Below the pieces are notes generated by a model, which saw only the letters and a program-made list of their open reading frames with translations, did no database searches and was not told the origin of the DNA. The position numbers and the translations under genes are program-made. From contig CAMDTB010000032.1 of assembly GCA_945907245.1 (NCBI GenBank), positions 1 to 37,651 on the forward strand: DNA of 37,651 bases, in the 5' to 3' direction. Origin of the DNA: Rhizobium sp. Q54. GTDB taxonomy: Bacteria; Pseudomonadota; Alphaproteobacteria; SMXS01. Positions 1-6,689 of this stretch are shown here, in pieces (position 1 is the first letter of the stretch; each line of letters starts with the position of its first letter).

Positions 1-2
1 CG

Positions 3-77
3 CGCTACATGACAGTGGAAACGCTCGCGCCGTTGAGCGATGATCCCCTCGTCAGCCTGCCCGCCGTGGCCGTCTGA
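3..77 (+). CDS. C-terminal end of an unidentified protein (5' end outside window)
   Basis: An open frame enters from the left edge and ends in TGA at 75-77. The 24 visible residues include a TLAPLSDDPL stretch and end in LPAVAV, followed directly by a noncoding stretch. This is too little to recognise a family. The frame being open from the window edge and codon-third positions rich in G/C are the only support for it being a real gene end. No T-tract terminator hairpin is evident after it. Confidence 0.4.
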   Translation, partial: RYMTVETLAPLSDDPLVSLPAVAV

Positions 78-301
78 TCAACCCGGCCCCGCCGGAGAGC
101 GCGGTGACCACATCGCCGCAGTTACACCACGCGGTGGGACACGATCCCGAGTGGGTACGGGAAATATAATATCGCCATATTTTTTGGTGGTCCGCGTTCA
201 CCATCTGTCGAAGTCCTCTATCGACCGAGATAGAACACTCGCTTAAACTCTCCGGGGGAATTGTCCGGGCATCGCGCGCGGGCCAAACGGGGAAAATGAC
301 C
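78..301 (+). promoter_or_regulatory. Noncoding region upstream of the cupin operon with a -10-like TATAAT
   Basis: No convincing gene is present here; the overlapping short frames on both strands look like chance. A/T-rich sequence at 162-182 stands out from the GC-rich surroundings and holds a perfect TATAAT at 165-170, with no good -35 seventeen bases upstream. The same stretch has short inverted arms (AAATAT at 162-167, ATATTT at 177-182). A purine-rich GGGG at 289-292 precedes the cupin start at 302. The promoter role is an inference. Confidence 0.35.
217..234. promoter_or_regulatory. Perfect 6+6 inverted repeat, candidate operator
   Basis: TCTATC at 217-222 and GATAGA at 229-234 are exact inverted copies separated by six bases. 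The site lies about 50 bp downstream of the TATAAT at 165-170 and about 70 bp before the first cupin start, where a repressor of the MarR/TetR/GntR type could sit. No regulator gene is seen nearby, so the operator role is inference only. Confidence 0.3.
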
Positions 302-748
302 ATGCCGATGCAGGACATCCAGCCGATCAATGGCAACATTCAGGACACGCTGGTCGAGGCGGCCAAGACGCCCTGGATCCAGACGACGCCGCTGTCGTTC
401 ACCAAGGTGCTCTATACCGGCGCCGAAACCGGCACCTGGGCGGTCCTATACCGCTGGCTGAAAGGCTATGTCGCTCCGCAGCACAAGCATCTGAGTGCAT
501 CCCACACCTTCATCCTGAAGGGCAAGCTGAAGGTCCGCGACGGCGTGCTGAATGCCGGCGACTACGTCTACGAACCGAACGGCGTGCTGCACGGGGCCAC
601 CGAGGCGCTGGAGGACACGGAATACCTGTTCATCTGCAACGGGCCGATCCTTTTCTACGACGACGAGCACTTCACGGTTTACAAGAGTTGGGAAGAGATC
701 GAGAAGCTGCGCCGTTCGGCCGCATCGCAGGCGAAGGCCGCGGAATAG
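302..748 (+). CDS. Cupin-domain protein, 2,4'-dihydroxyacetophenone dioxygenase-like (copy 1)
   Basis: This is a 148-residue single-domain cupin. Motif 1 is G-x5-H-x-H with His61 and His63, and His68 stands where many cupins have Glu. Motif 2 reads [13 protein letters not shown], giving His97 as a further metal ligand. Overall it resembles the family named after 2,4'-dihydroxyacetophenone dioxygenase, a metal-dependent C-C cleaving enzyme, but the substrate here is unknown. ATGs exist at 296 and 302. I chose 302 because it gives a protein collinear with and exactly as long as the downstream copy, and places GGGG nine bases upstream. It leads a three-gene operon with a second cupin and a glyoxalase, which suggests metabolism of a keto or aromatic compound, though this is not proven. 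Confidence 0.8.
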   Translation: MPMQDIQPINGNIQDTLVEAAKTPWIQTTPLSFTKVLYTGAETGTWAVLYRWLKGYVAPQHKHLSASHTFILKGKLKVRDGVLNAGDYVYEPNGVLHGATEALEDTEYLFICNGPILFYDDEHFTVYKSWEEIEKLRRSAASQAKAAE

Positions 749-805
749 GTCACATTGACGCTGGCCCAGCGGCAATGCCGCCGCGGCCAAAACGGGAGAA
801 CGAAC

Positions 806-1252
806 ATGGCATTGCAGGACATCTTTCCTATCAACGGCAATCTGCAGGACACGCTGGTCGAGGCGTCGAAGACGCCGTGGATCCAGCAGACGCCGCTGTC
901 GGCCACCAAGGTGCTGTACACTGGCGCCGAGACCGGCACCTGGGCGGTGCTGTTCAACTGGAAGAAGGGCTATATCGCGCCGCCGCACAAGCACCTCAGC
1001 GCGTCGCACACCTTCATCCTGAAGGGCCAGCTGAAGGTGCGCGACGGCGTGCTCAACGCGGGCGACTATGTCTACGAGCCCAACGGCGTGCTGCACGGCG
1101 CGACCGAGGCGATGGAGGATACCGAGTACCTGTTCATCTGCAACGGGCCAATCATCTTCTACGACGACGAACATCTCACCACCTACACCAGCTGGGAGGA
1201 GATGGAGAAGATGCGCCGCTCCGGTGTCGCACCGACGGTCGGAGCGGTATAG
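806..1252 (+). CDS. Cupin-domain protein, 2,4'-dihydroxyacetophenone dioxygenase-like (copy 2)
   Basis: The second member of a tandem pair is 148 residues, the same length as copy 1 and very similar throughout (shared [20 protein letters not shown], among other blocks). It keeps the HxH pair, the third His in LSASH and the His of GVLHG, so the metal site should be intact in both copies. ATG 806 is preceded by GGGAGA at a proper distance; the frame is open to 755 but has no comparable ribosome-binding site there. The gap to copy 1 is 57 bp and the next gene begins 4 bp after its stop, so the three are probably cotranscribed. Differences are concentrated in the C-terminal tail. Whether the pair form a hetero-oligomer or have split substrates cannot be told. 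Confidence 0.8.
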   Translation: MALQDIFPINGNLQDTLVEASKTPWIQQTPLSATKVLYTGAETGTWAVLFNWKKGYIAPPHKHLSASHTFILKGQLKVRDGVLNAGDYVYEPNGVLHGATEAMEDTEYLFICNGPIIFYDDEHLTTYTSWEEMEKMRRSGVAPTVGAV

Positions 1253-1256
1253 ACGC

Positions 1257-1772
1257 ATGCTGCCTACCGACGGTTTTCGTTTCAACCACACCATGCTGCG
1301 CGTGCGCGATCCCGAGGCCTCGCTGGCCTTCTACCGTGACACGCTCGGCATGACCGTGATCGACCGCTTCGACTTCGAGACGGGCAAATTTTCGCTGTAT
1401 TTCGTCGGCTATCCGGAAGGTCCGGTGCCGCAGGACCGGGACGAGCGCGTGCAGTGGCTGTTCGAGCAGCGCGCATTGCTGGAGCTGACCCATAATTGGG
1501 GCACCGAGAACGACCTGGAATTCGCCTATCACAACGGCAACGCCGAGCCGCGCGGCTTCGGCCACATCGCCCTGACCGTGCCCGACGTGGACGCCGCGTG
1601 CGCCCGCCTCGACCAGTTGGGCGTTGAGTTCGTGAAGCGGCCGCAGGACGGCTCCATGAAGGGCCTCGCCTTCATCAAGGACCCTGACGGCTACTGGATC
1701 GAGATCGTCTCCGGCCCGAATTTGCGCACTTTGATGGCCGGTGTGCGGGCGGCGGCGAAACAGGACGCCTGA
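1257..1772 (+). CDS. gloA: Lactoylglutathione lyase (glyoxalase I)
   Basis: This 171-residue vicinal-oxygen-chelate protein would isomerise the methylglyoxal-glutathione hemithioacetal to S-lactoylglutathione. The four expected metal ligands are visible: His in FNHTMLRV, Glu in [11 protein letters not shown], His in GFGHIALTV and Glu in YWIEIV. The spacing and the NPDG-like DPDGYWIE ending match the longer, eukaryote/proteobacterial GloA form. The start at 1257 lies just after the cupin stop at 1252; an open frame further upstream runs through the cupin gene and is not used. Being in an operon with two cupins is unusual for gloA and suggests detoxification of a dicarbonyl formed by, or supplied to, those enzymes (inference). 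Confidence 0.88.
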   Translation: MLPTDGFRFNHTMLRVRDPEASLAFYRDTLGMTVIDRFDFETGKFSLYFVGYPEGPVPQDRDERVQWLFEQRALLELTHNWGTENDLEFAYHNGNAEPRGFGHIALTVPDVDAACARLDQLGVEFVKRPQDGSMKGLAFIKDPDGYWIEIVSGPNLRTLMAGVRAAAKQDA

Positions 1773-1793
1773 GTACTATTCGCCGGCCCTGAA

Positions 1794-1822
1794 TTGACAG
1801 CCATGCGGATGGCGCATGTTGT
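1794..1822 (+). promoter_or_regulatory. Candidate sigma70-type promoter for the asd leader
   Basis: A perfect TTGACA lies at 1794-1799. Seventeen bases later is TGTTGT (1817-1822), a weak -10. Transcription would begin near 1829, about ten bases before the first possible start codon of the threonine-rich leader ORF at 1838. The -10 is poor, so the call rests mainly on the exact -35 and its position. Confidence 0.4.
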
Positions 1823-1837
1823 CCCGGCGAGACGCCC

Positions 1838-1930
1838 ATGTTAAACAGCCGCCCCATGTCGATGACCAAAACCACCACCACGACGAAAACGACCGCTTCG
1901 GCGGGGCGTTCGCTGGTGCGCGCGGGTTAA
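1838..1930 (+). CDS. Threonine-rich leader peptide upstream of asd
   Basis: A short frame ends in TAA at 1928-1930. ATG codons at 1838, 1856 and 1862 would give 30, 24 or 22 residues. From the ATG at 1862 the peptide begins MTKTTTTTKTT: eight of the first eleven residues are Thr (ACC and ACG codons) and two are Lys, followed by a nine-residue Ala/Ser/Gly/Arg-type tail. Thr and Lys are both end products of the pathway fed by Asd, the next gene. The arrangement resembles classical ribosome-mediated attenuators such as thrL of enterobacteria. I favour 1838 because of a weak GGCGAG upstream and closeness to the predicted transcription start, but the start is uncertain. Chance low-complexity sequence cannot be excluded without comparison to relatives. 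Confidence 0.5.
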   Translation: MLNSRPMSMTKTTTTTKTTASAGRSLVRAG

Positions 1931-2008
1931 GAGCGGCAAATCAGCGGAAGCCCCGGAGACGGGGACACGCTTACGCCGCCCCGTCTCTCCCCCAACAAAG
2001 GAAGAGAC
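1902..2008 (+). promoter_or_regulatory. Competing hairpins between Thr leader and asd; possible translation attenuator
   Basis: Mutually exclusive pairings can be drawn by eye. One: CGGGGC (1902-1907) with GCCCCG (1950-1955), leaving GAGACGGGG (1956-1964) to pair perfectly with CCCCGTCTC (1979-1987), which keeps the asd ribosome-binding site free. Two: CCCCG-GAGA-CGGGG (1951-1964), a GNRA-capped hairpin, which frees GTCTCT (1983-1988) to pair with AGAGAC (2003-2008), over the asd Shine-Dalgarno sequence. Ribosomes stalled at the Thr codons would leave 1902-1907 available for the first fold. There is no U-tract, so control would be of translation rather than termination. Folding energies were not computed. 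Confidence 0.4.
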
Positions 2009-2012
2009 GATC

Positions 2013-3056
2013 ATGCAGACCACCTCACCCCGCCAGATCAATTCCAATGCGCCCGTCGTCGCCATCGTCGGCGCGACCGGTGCTGTCGGCGTCGAGCTTA
2101 TCAATTGCCTCGAGAACCGGAACTTCCCGGTCGGCAGGCTGAAGCTGCTGGCGTCCGCCCGCTCGGCCGGCAAGACGCTGCCGTTCAAGGGCAACGACGT
2201 CGCTATCGAGGAACTGACAGCCGGCAGCTTCGCGGGCGTCGACGTCGCGCTGTTCTCGGCCGGCGCCAGCATCTCGCGCCGCCATGCGCAGGATGCCGTG
2301 GGCGTGGGCGCGATCATGGTCGACAACTCGTCTGCCTTCCGGATGGACCCGAACGTGCCGCTGGTGGTGCCCGAGGTGAACGGCGAGACGCTGGCCCGCC
2401 ACAGCGGCATCGTCGCCAATCCGAACTGCGTCGCCGCCATCGCGACCGTGGCAGTCGCGCCGTTGCACAAGGCCCATCCGATCCGCTGCCTCAGCATGGT
2501 GACCTACCAGGCCGCTTCCGGCGCGGGCGCCGCGGCCATGGAGGAGCTGCGCGAGTCGACCGCCGCCCAGCTGCGCGGAGAAAGCTTCGAGCCCAAGGTG
2601 CTGCCGCACCCCTACGCCTTCAACCTGTTCAGCCACAATGCCGAGGTGGACGCCGAGAGCGGCTACAACGGCGAGGAGACGAAGGTCATCGCCGAGACCC
2701 GCCGCATCCTCGGCGTCGATGATATGCCCATCGGCATCACCTGCATTCGCGTGCCGGTGCTGCGCGCCCACGCGATGGCGATCTCGCTGGAATTCGACGA
2801 GGTAGTGACGCCCGAGGAAGCCCGCGCGCTGCTGCGGGGCGGCCAGGGCCTGCGCGTGGTGGACGACCGCGCCGCCAACCACTTCCCCATGCCGTCGGAG
2901 GCCTCGGGCCAGGATGACGTGCTGGTGGGCCGCATCCGCGTCGACACCGTCGATCCGTCAGGCCGGACACTCGCCCTGTTCGCCGCCGGCGACCAGCTGC
3001 TGAAGGGCGCGGCGCTCAACGCGGTGCAGATTGCCGAGCTGCTGCTGAAGCGGTAG
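2013..3056 (+). CDS. asd: Aspartate-semialdehyde dehydrogenase
   Basis: This 347-residue enzyme reduces aspartyl phosphate to aspartate semialdehyde with NADPH, the branch point towards Lys/diaminopimelate, Thr and Met. The N-terminal Rossmann motif is AIVGATGAVG (residues 17-26). The catalytic Cys139 sits in ANPNCVAAI. A substrate-binding stretch follows around the RVPVLRAHA segment. Length matches the bacterial family. The ATG at 2013 follows AAAGGAAGAGAC, a good ribosome-binding site that is part of the hairpin system described upstream. The gene is monocistronic here and converges on DUF971. The Thr-rich leader suggests end-product control at this step, instead of (or besides) at aspartokinase. 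Confidence 0.95.
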   Translation: MQTTSPRQINSNAPVVAIVGATGAVGVELINCLENRNFPVGRLKLLASARSAGKTLPFKGNDVAIEELTAGSFAGVDVALFSAGASISRRHAQDAVGVGAIMVDNSSAFRMDPNVPLVVPEVNGETLARHSGIVANPNCVAAIATVAVAPLHKAHPIRCLSMVTYQAASGAGAAAMEELRESTAAQLRGESFEPKVLPHPYAFNLFSHNAEVDAESGYNGEETKVIAETRRILGVDDMPIGITCIRVPVLRAHAMAISLEFDEVVTPEEARALLRGGQGLRVVDDRAANHFPMPSEASGQDDVLVGRIRVDTVDPSGRTLALFAAGDQLLKGAALNAVQIAELLLKR

Positions 3057-3075
3057 CCGCTCAGTCCCGCTTCAG
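3045..3075. terminator. Hairpin at the convergent asd / DUF971 ends
   Basis: CTGAAGCGG (3045-3053) is an exact inverted copy of CCGCTTCAG (3067-3075), giving a 9-bp stem and 13-base loop between two convergent stop codons only four bases apart. It has no T-tract on either side. The arms also encode the LKR near the C-terminus of both proteins, so the symmetry serves coding and possibly bidirectional termination. Confidence 0.4.
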
Positions 3076-3420
3076 TCCCTTCCAGTCGAGCGCCTGCAAG
3101 TACGTCGTCCACAGCTCGTCCTGCCTGGTGCCGAGTTCGTAAAGGTAGTCCCAGCTGTAGATGCCGGTGTCGTGGCCGTCGTCGAACTGGATGCGGACGG
3201 CGTAGTTGCCGGTGGGGACCACGCCGGCGACGGTGACGTTGCGCTTGCCCGGCACGATGGTCTTCTGGCCTGCGCCGTGCCCTTGCACCTCGGCGGACGG
3301 GCTTTCCACGCGCAGCAGCTCATAGGGCAGGCGGAACCTGCTGCCGTCCTCGAAGTCGATCTCGAGCAGCCGTTCCGCCTGGTTGAAACGGAGGTCGGCG
3401 GGCCAGGGTTTCGTGGTCAT
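3061..3420 (-). CDS. DUF971-domain protein (gamma-butyrobetaine hydroxylase N-terminal-like)
   Basis: This 119-residue protein is essentially one DUF971 domain: an opening P[19 protein letters not shown], then [20 protein letters not shown], and a closing [12 protein letters not shown] block typical of the family. The domain also forms the N-terminal part of gamma-butyrobetaine hydroxylase, where it binds zinc; stand-alone bacterial versions have no settled function and have been linked to iron-sulfur metabolism. The start overlaps the Trm112-like stop in an ATGA, and it is the last gene of the cnoX operon. Confidence 0.88.
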   Translation of the reverse strand: MTTKPWPADLRFNQAERLLEIDFEDGSRFRLPYELLRVESPSAEVQGHGAGQKTIVPGKRNVTVAGVVPTGNYAVRIQFDDGHDTGIYSWDYLYELGTRQDELWTTYLQALDWKGLKRD

Positions 3421-3605
3421 TGGCCGTCGAGACTGCGGGCTTCGTCGACCAGCATGATCGGGATGCCGTCGCGGATCGGGAACGCGAGGCCCGCCTTGCG
3501 GCTGACCAGTTCCTGCGCCTGCCGGTCGTAGTCCAGCGGCCCCTTGGTCAGCGGGCAGACCAGGATCTCGAGCAGCTTGGGGTCGATCTCGTTGGATGAC
3601 GGCAT
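3417..3605 (-). CDS. Trm112-family small protein (UPF0434-like)
   Basis: This 62-residue protein matches the bacterial Trm112/YcaR family: [19 protein letters not shown] at the N-terminus, then [20 protein letters not shown]. Only the first Cys of the zinc-ribbon pairs is kept, as is common in bacterial members. Eukaryotic Trm112 activates methyltransferases; the bacterial role is unclear. I chose the ATG at 3605, nine bases after AGGA, over an in-frame TTG at 3611. It follows the LON-domain gene closely and overlaps DUF971 by four bases. Confidence 0.87.
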   Translation of the reverse strand: MPSSNEIDPKLLEILVCPLTKGPLDYDRQAQELVSRKAGLAFPIRDGIPIMLVDEARSLDGQ

Positions 3606-3616
3606 GGCCAAGGTTC

Positions 3617-4264
3617 CTATTGCAACGAGCCGCCGGCGCCGCCTGCCTGGGCGATGGCCATCTCGTAGAGCGCGATCAGCGTCTCGTAGCGGCGGTCGAT
3701 GTCCGGCGCCTCGAGCAGCGCCTGTTTCTCGTTCGGCGCCCAGGGCGCCAGGGTCGAGGACGCGTGAATCAGGGTTTCGGTGTCAGTGTTCTCGATCACG
3801 TCCCAGTCGACGCTGTAACCCTGGATGTCGACATATTGCCGGATCAGCTTCAGGAAGTACGCCCGGTCGGCGCTCGACGCGGTCTCCGGCTCGAAGTCCT
3901 GCATGAAGTCGGCATAGTCCACCCGGAACATGCGGTAGGGCGTCGTGCGCGCCATCTCCTCGACGATGCGGAATCTGCGGATCCCGGTCAGGGTGATGAT
4001 GTAGCGGCCGTCCTCCAGCTCCTGGAAGGCGGTGAGCCGTCCGGCGCAGCCGATGTCGTAGACTGGCGGCTCCTGGGTATCGCCCTCGTGCACCCTCGGC
4101 TGAACCATGCCGATGACGCGCTTGCCCTTGATCGCATCCTCGGCCATCGCCCGGTAGCGCCCCTCGAAGATATTGAGCGGCAGCGCGCCCCGCGGCAGCA
4201 GCAACGCGCCGGTCAGCGGAAAGACCGGCATGGTGCTGGGCAGGTTGGTCCAGTCCTGGATCAT
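3617..4264 (-). CDS. LON peptidase N-terminal (substrate-binding) domain protein
   Basis: This 215-residue protein is a stand-alone LonN domain, with no ATPase or protease part. It opens [19 protein letters not shown], followed by [24 protein letters not shown] and a [17 protein letters not shown] block, all characteristic. The C-terminal half is helical. In Lon protease this domain recognises substrates; free forms are widespread but their targets are unknown. Its ATG overlaps the cnoX stop (ATGA at 4264-4261), so translation is probably coupled. Pairing with a chaperedoxin suggests a role in protein quality control (inference). Confidence 0.9.
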   Translation of the reverse strand: MIQDWTNLPSTMPVFPLTGALLLPRGALPLNIFEGRYRAMAEDAIKGKRVIGMVQPRVHEGDTQEPPVYDIGCAGRLTAFQELEDGRYIITLTGIRRFRIVEEMARTTPYRMFRVDYADFMQDFEPETASSADRAYFLKLIRQYVDIQGYSVDWDVIENTDTETLIHASSTLAPWAPNEKQALLEAPDIDRRYETLIALYEMAIAQAGGAGGSLQ

Positions 4265-5154
4265 GAAAACAGCAGCGACGACAGCGATTTGCGGGTCTGC
4301 ACCGTCAGCGGGTGGGTCGGCCCCCAGGCATCGAACAGGGTGACGAGCTGCTTGCGCGCGCCGTCGTCGTTCCAGGCCCGGTCGTTGCGGACGATGTGAA
4401 GCAGTTCCCTGGCCGCGTCCTCGTTCCGGCCGGCGCCGGCCAGCGCCAGCGCCAGGTCGAAGCGGGCCTGGCTGTCGGCCGGGTCGGCCTCGACCTTGGC
4501 CCGCAGATCGGCCACGTCGCCCGCGTCGCCCGCCTGCTCGGCGAGCTGGAGCGCGGCGCGCACGCCGGCGAACTCCTTCTGGCCCTGGGTGTCGGCGTCG
4601 AGCGAGGCGAACATCTGCTTCGCCGCGTCCAGGTCGCCGGATTTCAGCCGGGCCTGCATGATGCCGGCATAGCCGGTCAAATTGTCGGGCTCGGCGGCCA
4701 ACACCTCGGTGAAGATCGCCTCGGCGCCCTGGAAATCGCCGGCCTCGAGCGCCTCGGCGCCCACCGCCAGCATCTCCTCGATGGGGCCTGGGCCGCCCAT
4801 GCCGGACAGGCGGTCGACGAACTGCTTCACCTGGCTCTCCGGCACCGCGCCCATGAAGCCGTCGACCGGCTGGCCGTTGAAGAATGCGAACACCGCCGGG
4901 ATCGACTGGACGCGGAGCTGGGCGGCGAGCTGCTGGTTCTCGTCCACATTGACCTTCACCAGCCGGACCCGGCCGTTGGCGGCATTGACCACCTTTTCGA
5001 TGATCGGGGTGAGCTGCTTGCACGGCCCGCACCACGGCGCCCAGAAGTCGACGATCACCGGCACGGTGCGCGACGTCTCGATGACGTCGGCCATGAAATG
5101 GGCGGTGTCCGAATCCTTGATCAGTTCGCCTTGCGGCGCCTGCAACGTGCTCAT
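4261..5154 (-). CDS. cnoX: CnoX/YbbN-type thioredoxin-fold chaperedoxin
   Basis: The 297-residue protein has an N-terminal thioredoxin domain with an intact WCGPC active site (Cys42, Cys45), and from about residue 130 a helical TPR-like region with repeated LAEQ/ALALAGAGRNEDA motifs, ending in SLLFS. Length equals E. coli YbbN (about 296). The E. coli protein lacks the second active-site pattern and acts as a chlorine-activated holdase, whereas Caulobacter CnoX keeps CGPC and reduces disulfides; this one should be of the latter kind. The ATG at 5154 has GGAAGG five bases upstream; the open frame extends 30 codons further without support. It is first in the minus-strand operon. Confidence 0.92.
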   Translation of the reverse strand: MSTLQAPQGELIKDSDTAHFMADVIETSRTVPVIVDFWAPWCGPCKQLTPIIEKVVNAANGRVRLVKVNVDENQQLAAQLRVQSIPAVFAFFNGQPVDGFMGAVPESQVKQFVDRLSGMGGPGPIEEMLAVGAEALEAGDFQGAEAIFTEVLAAEPDNLTGYAGIMQARLKSGDLDAAKQMFASLDADTQGQKEFAGVRAALQLAEQAGDAGDVADLRAKVEADPADSQARFDLALALAGAGRNEDAARELLHIVRNDRAWNDDGARKQLVTLFDAWGPTHPLTVQTRKSLSSLLFS

Positions 5155-5163
5155 GCTTGCCTT

Positions 5164-5192
5164 CCGGTTCGTTATGGGCCGGTTCGTTATGG
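5164..5192. repeat. 15-bp tandem repeat in front of cnoX
   Basis: CCGGTTCGTTATGG occurs at 5164-5177 and again at 5179-5192, a 15-bp period starting ten bases before the cnoX start codon and overlapping its ribosome-binding region. It could be a slippage product or a protein-binding site in the 5' untranslated region. Confidence 0.6.
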
Positions 5193-5332
5193 TCCGGGTT
5201 ATCGCGCCGCCGGCCGGCTGATCCCGCTGGCGGTGACCTAGCACAATCAGGTGGTGAAATTAAGCGTTCCGTCAAGGCTCGCGGCCTGCGGAAGGGCCAA
5301 ACGGCGCGTCGATTTTTCCCTCAAGATTGGGG

Positions 5333-5360
5333 TTGCAAACCCAAAACCAATGCGTAATAT
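5333..5360 (+). promoter_or_regulatory. Promoter for tRNA-Gly
   Basis: TTGCAA (5333-5338) and TAATAT (5355-5360) are separated by 16 bases and resemble -35 and -10 elements. Transcription would begin near 5367, about 37 bases before the mature tRNA 5' end. The A-rich spacer is distinct from the GC-rich surroundings. Confidence 0.5.
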
Positions 5361-5403
5361 CCGCCGCCTGCACCGGGGCGATGCCCTTTGGTGCGAACGG
5401 AGC

Positions 5404-5478
5404 GCGGGCGTAGCTCAGGGGTAGAGCATAACCTTGCCAAGGTTAGGGTCGTGAGTTCGAATCTCATCGCCCGCTCCA
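5404..5478 (+). tRNA. tRNA-Gly (anticodon GCC)
   Basis: A full cloverleaf is readable: acceptor arms GCGGGCG (5404-5410) and CGCCCGC (5468-5474) pair perfectly, the D arm holds TAGCTCAGGGGTAGAGCA, the anticodon stem is TAACC/GGTTA with loop TTGCCAA (GCC at 5436-5438), and the T arm contains GAGTTCGAATCTC. The discriminator T at 5475 is followed by an encoded CCA. I saw no second copy of its 3' end in the window, so there is no sign of an island using it as an attachment site. Confidence 0.97.
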
Positions 5479-5620
5479 ATTTTCTCGCAGACCGACACCG
5501 TCGCCGCGCCCGGAACAGGTTCCGGCTGCCGCGTCAAAAATCGTTTCACTCCCGCATCCAGCCGTATGATGCTGGAGCAGGCGCATCTGGCTGGGGGTTG
5601 GGCACCTGACTGCCGCATCA

Positions 5621-6511
5621 TTGCTGTTTCAGAGGCGGCTGGCCCGCCTGAGCACGTCGGAATGGCTCCGGAACGCCTATGCCATGGCGGTGCTGTACCC
5701 CGCCTCGTGGATCGACTACGCCGCGCACCGCCGGCTGTTCGACACCGTGCAGGCCTACGTCACCTTCATCGGCTATCCGCGCAGCGGCCATTCGCTGGTC
5801 GGCGCGCTGCTCAACGCGCATCCGCAGGCGCTGATCGCCCATGAACTGTTCGCCACCCGCTACTTCCGGCTGGGCTTCCGGCGACAGCAGATCCTGGCGC
5901 TGCTGCGGCGGCGGGACCAGGATTTCGCCGAGCGGGGCTGGATCAACGAGGGCTATGCCTATGACGTGCCCGGCGCCTTCCTGGGCAAGCACGACGACAT
6001 CCGGGTGATCGGCGACAAGAAGGGCGGCGGCACCAGCTGGCACCTGCTGCGCGACCCGTCGCTGCTCGATACCATCAGGCGGCGGATGGACATGCCGCTG
6101 CGCTTCATCCACAACGTCCGCAACCCCTACGACAACCTGGCCACCATCTCGCGGCGCGAGACGCGGTCCATGCCCGCCACCATCGACCGCTACCACGCCC
6201 TGGCGACATGCTGCCAGGCGGTGATCGACCGGCTGGCGCCTGACGAAATCCTCACCCAATGGCACGAGGACTTCGTCGCCGACGTGGAAGGCCACCTGGA
6301 ACAGCTGTGCGCCTTCGTCGGGCTGGAGGCGGACCCGGCCTACCTGGCGGCCTGCAGCGCCGTGGTGTTCGAATCCCCCAGGCTGTCGCGCGACAGTGTT
6401 TCATGGACCCGCGAGGATGTCGAAAGGGTGGAAGGCATGTGCCGGGAACTGCCGTTCCTCGCCCGTTATGCCGGCTCGCCGGTGACGATCGGCGCGCGCG
6501 CGGCCGCATGA
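5621..6511 (+). CDS. Sulfotransferase-family protein
   Basis: This protein of about 296 residues carries the 5'-phosphosulfate-binding loop FIGYPRSGHSLVGALLNAHP (near residues 49-68) and a 3'-phosphate-binding-like segment FIHNVRNPYDNLATI further on, both typical of PAPS-dependent sulfotransferases. The acceptor is unknown; a carbohydrate, lipid or peptide are all possible. No signal peptide is evident. The frame begins with TTG at 5621 without a clear ribosome-binding site; an in-frame ATG at 5684 (residue 22) is an alternative and would keep the whole catalytic fold. It stands alone between tRNA-Gly and a TPR gene. No PAPS-synthesis genes are in the window. Confidence 0.82.
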   Translation: MLFQRRLARLSTSEWLRNAYAMAVLYPASWIDYAAHRRLFDTVQAYVTFIGYPRSGHSLVGALLNAHPQALIAHELFATRYFRLGFRRQQILALLRRRDQDFAERGWINEGYAYDVPGAFLGKHDDIRVIGDKKGGGTSWHLLRDPSLLDTIRRRMDMPLRFIHNVRNPYDNLATISRRETRSMPATIDRYHALATCCQAVIDRLAPDEILTQWHEDFVADVEGHLEQLCAFVGLEADPAYLAACSAVVFESPRLSRDSVSWTREDVERVEGMCRELPFLARYAGSPVTIGARAAA

Positions 6512-6553
6512 GGCCAAGCACGATTTGGCCATCGGGTCGCACGGGCGTATAAT
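6512..6553 (+). promoter_or_regulatory. Promoter with inverted repeat over the -35, upstream of the TPR gene
   Basis: GGCCAA (6512-6517) and TTGGCC (6525-6530) are exact inverted copies with a 7-base loop directly after the sulfotransferase stop. The right arm doubles as a -35-like TTGGCC, and TATAAT lies exactly 17 bases on at 6548-6553. The repeat may be a weak terminator, an operator overlapping the -35, or both. The leader to the TPR gene would then be about 130 bases, and nothing else is seen in it. Confidence 0.45.
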
Positions 6554-6689
6554 ATCACTCAGTCGCCGAGTCCGATTTAAAACAACCGTTGTCCCATCAC
6601 ATCTATTCGACGCTGACTTTTGCTGATGCGGAGCGACCGAATACTACCGAACGCGAGACGGTTACTCTTGCACGCTGGGGAGACCGGCT

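Noticed and set aside
40-339. Short frames on both strands in the first 340 bases
   Set aside because: No start signals or family patterns, and they overlap A/T-rich promoter-like sequence; the region is treated as noncoding.
1816-2142. 108-residue frame with a His run before asd
   Set aside because: It is the other reading frame of the Thr-codon-rich leader and runs into asd out of frame; no supporting start signal.
5404-5478. tRNA-Gly as an attachment site for an island covering the sulfotransferase to Asn-synthetase-like region
   Set aside because: No repeated tRNA 3' end, integrase gene or base-composition shift was found downstream.
5415-5621. Minus-strand 68-residue frame ending GDEIRTHDPNLGKVMLYP
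   Set aside because: It is antisense to tRNA-Gly; this peptide is a well-known false gene produced by translating the tRNA complement.
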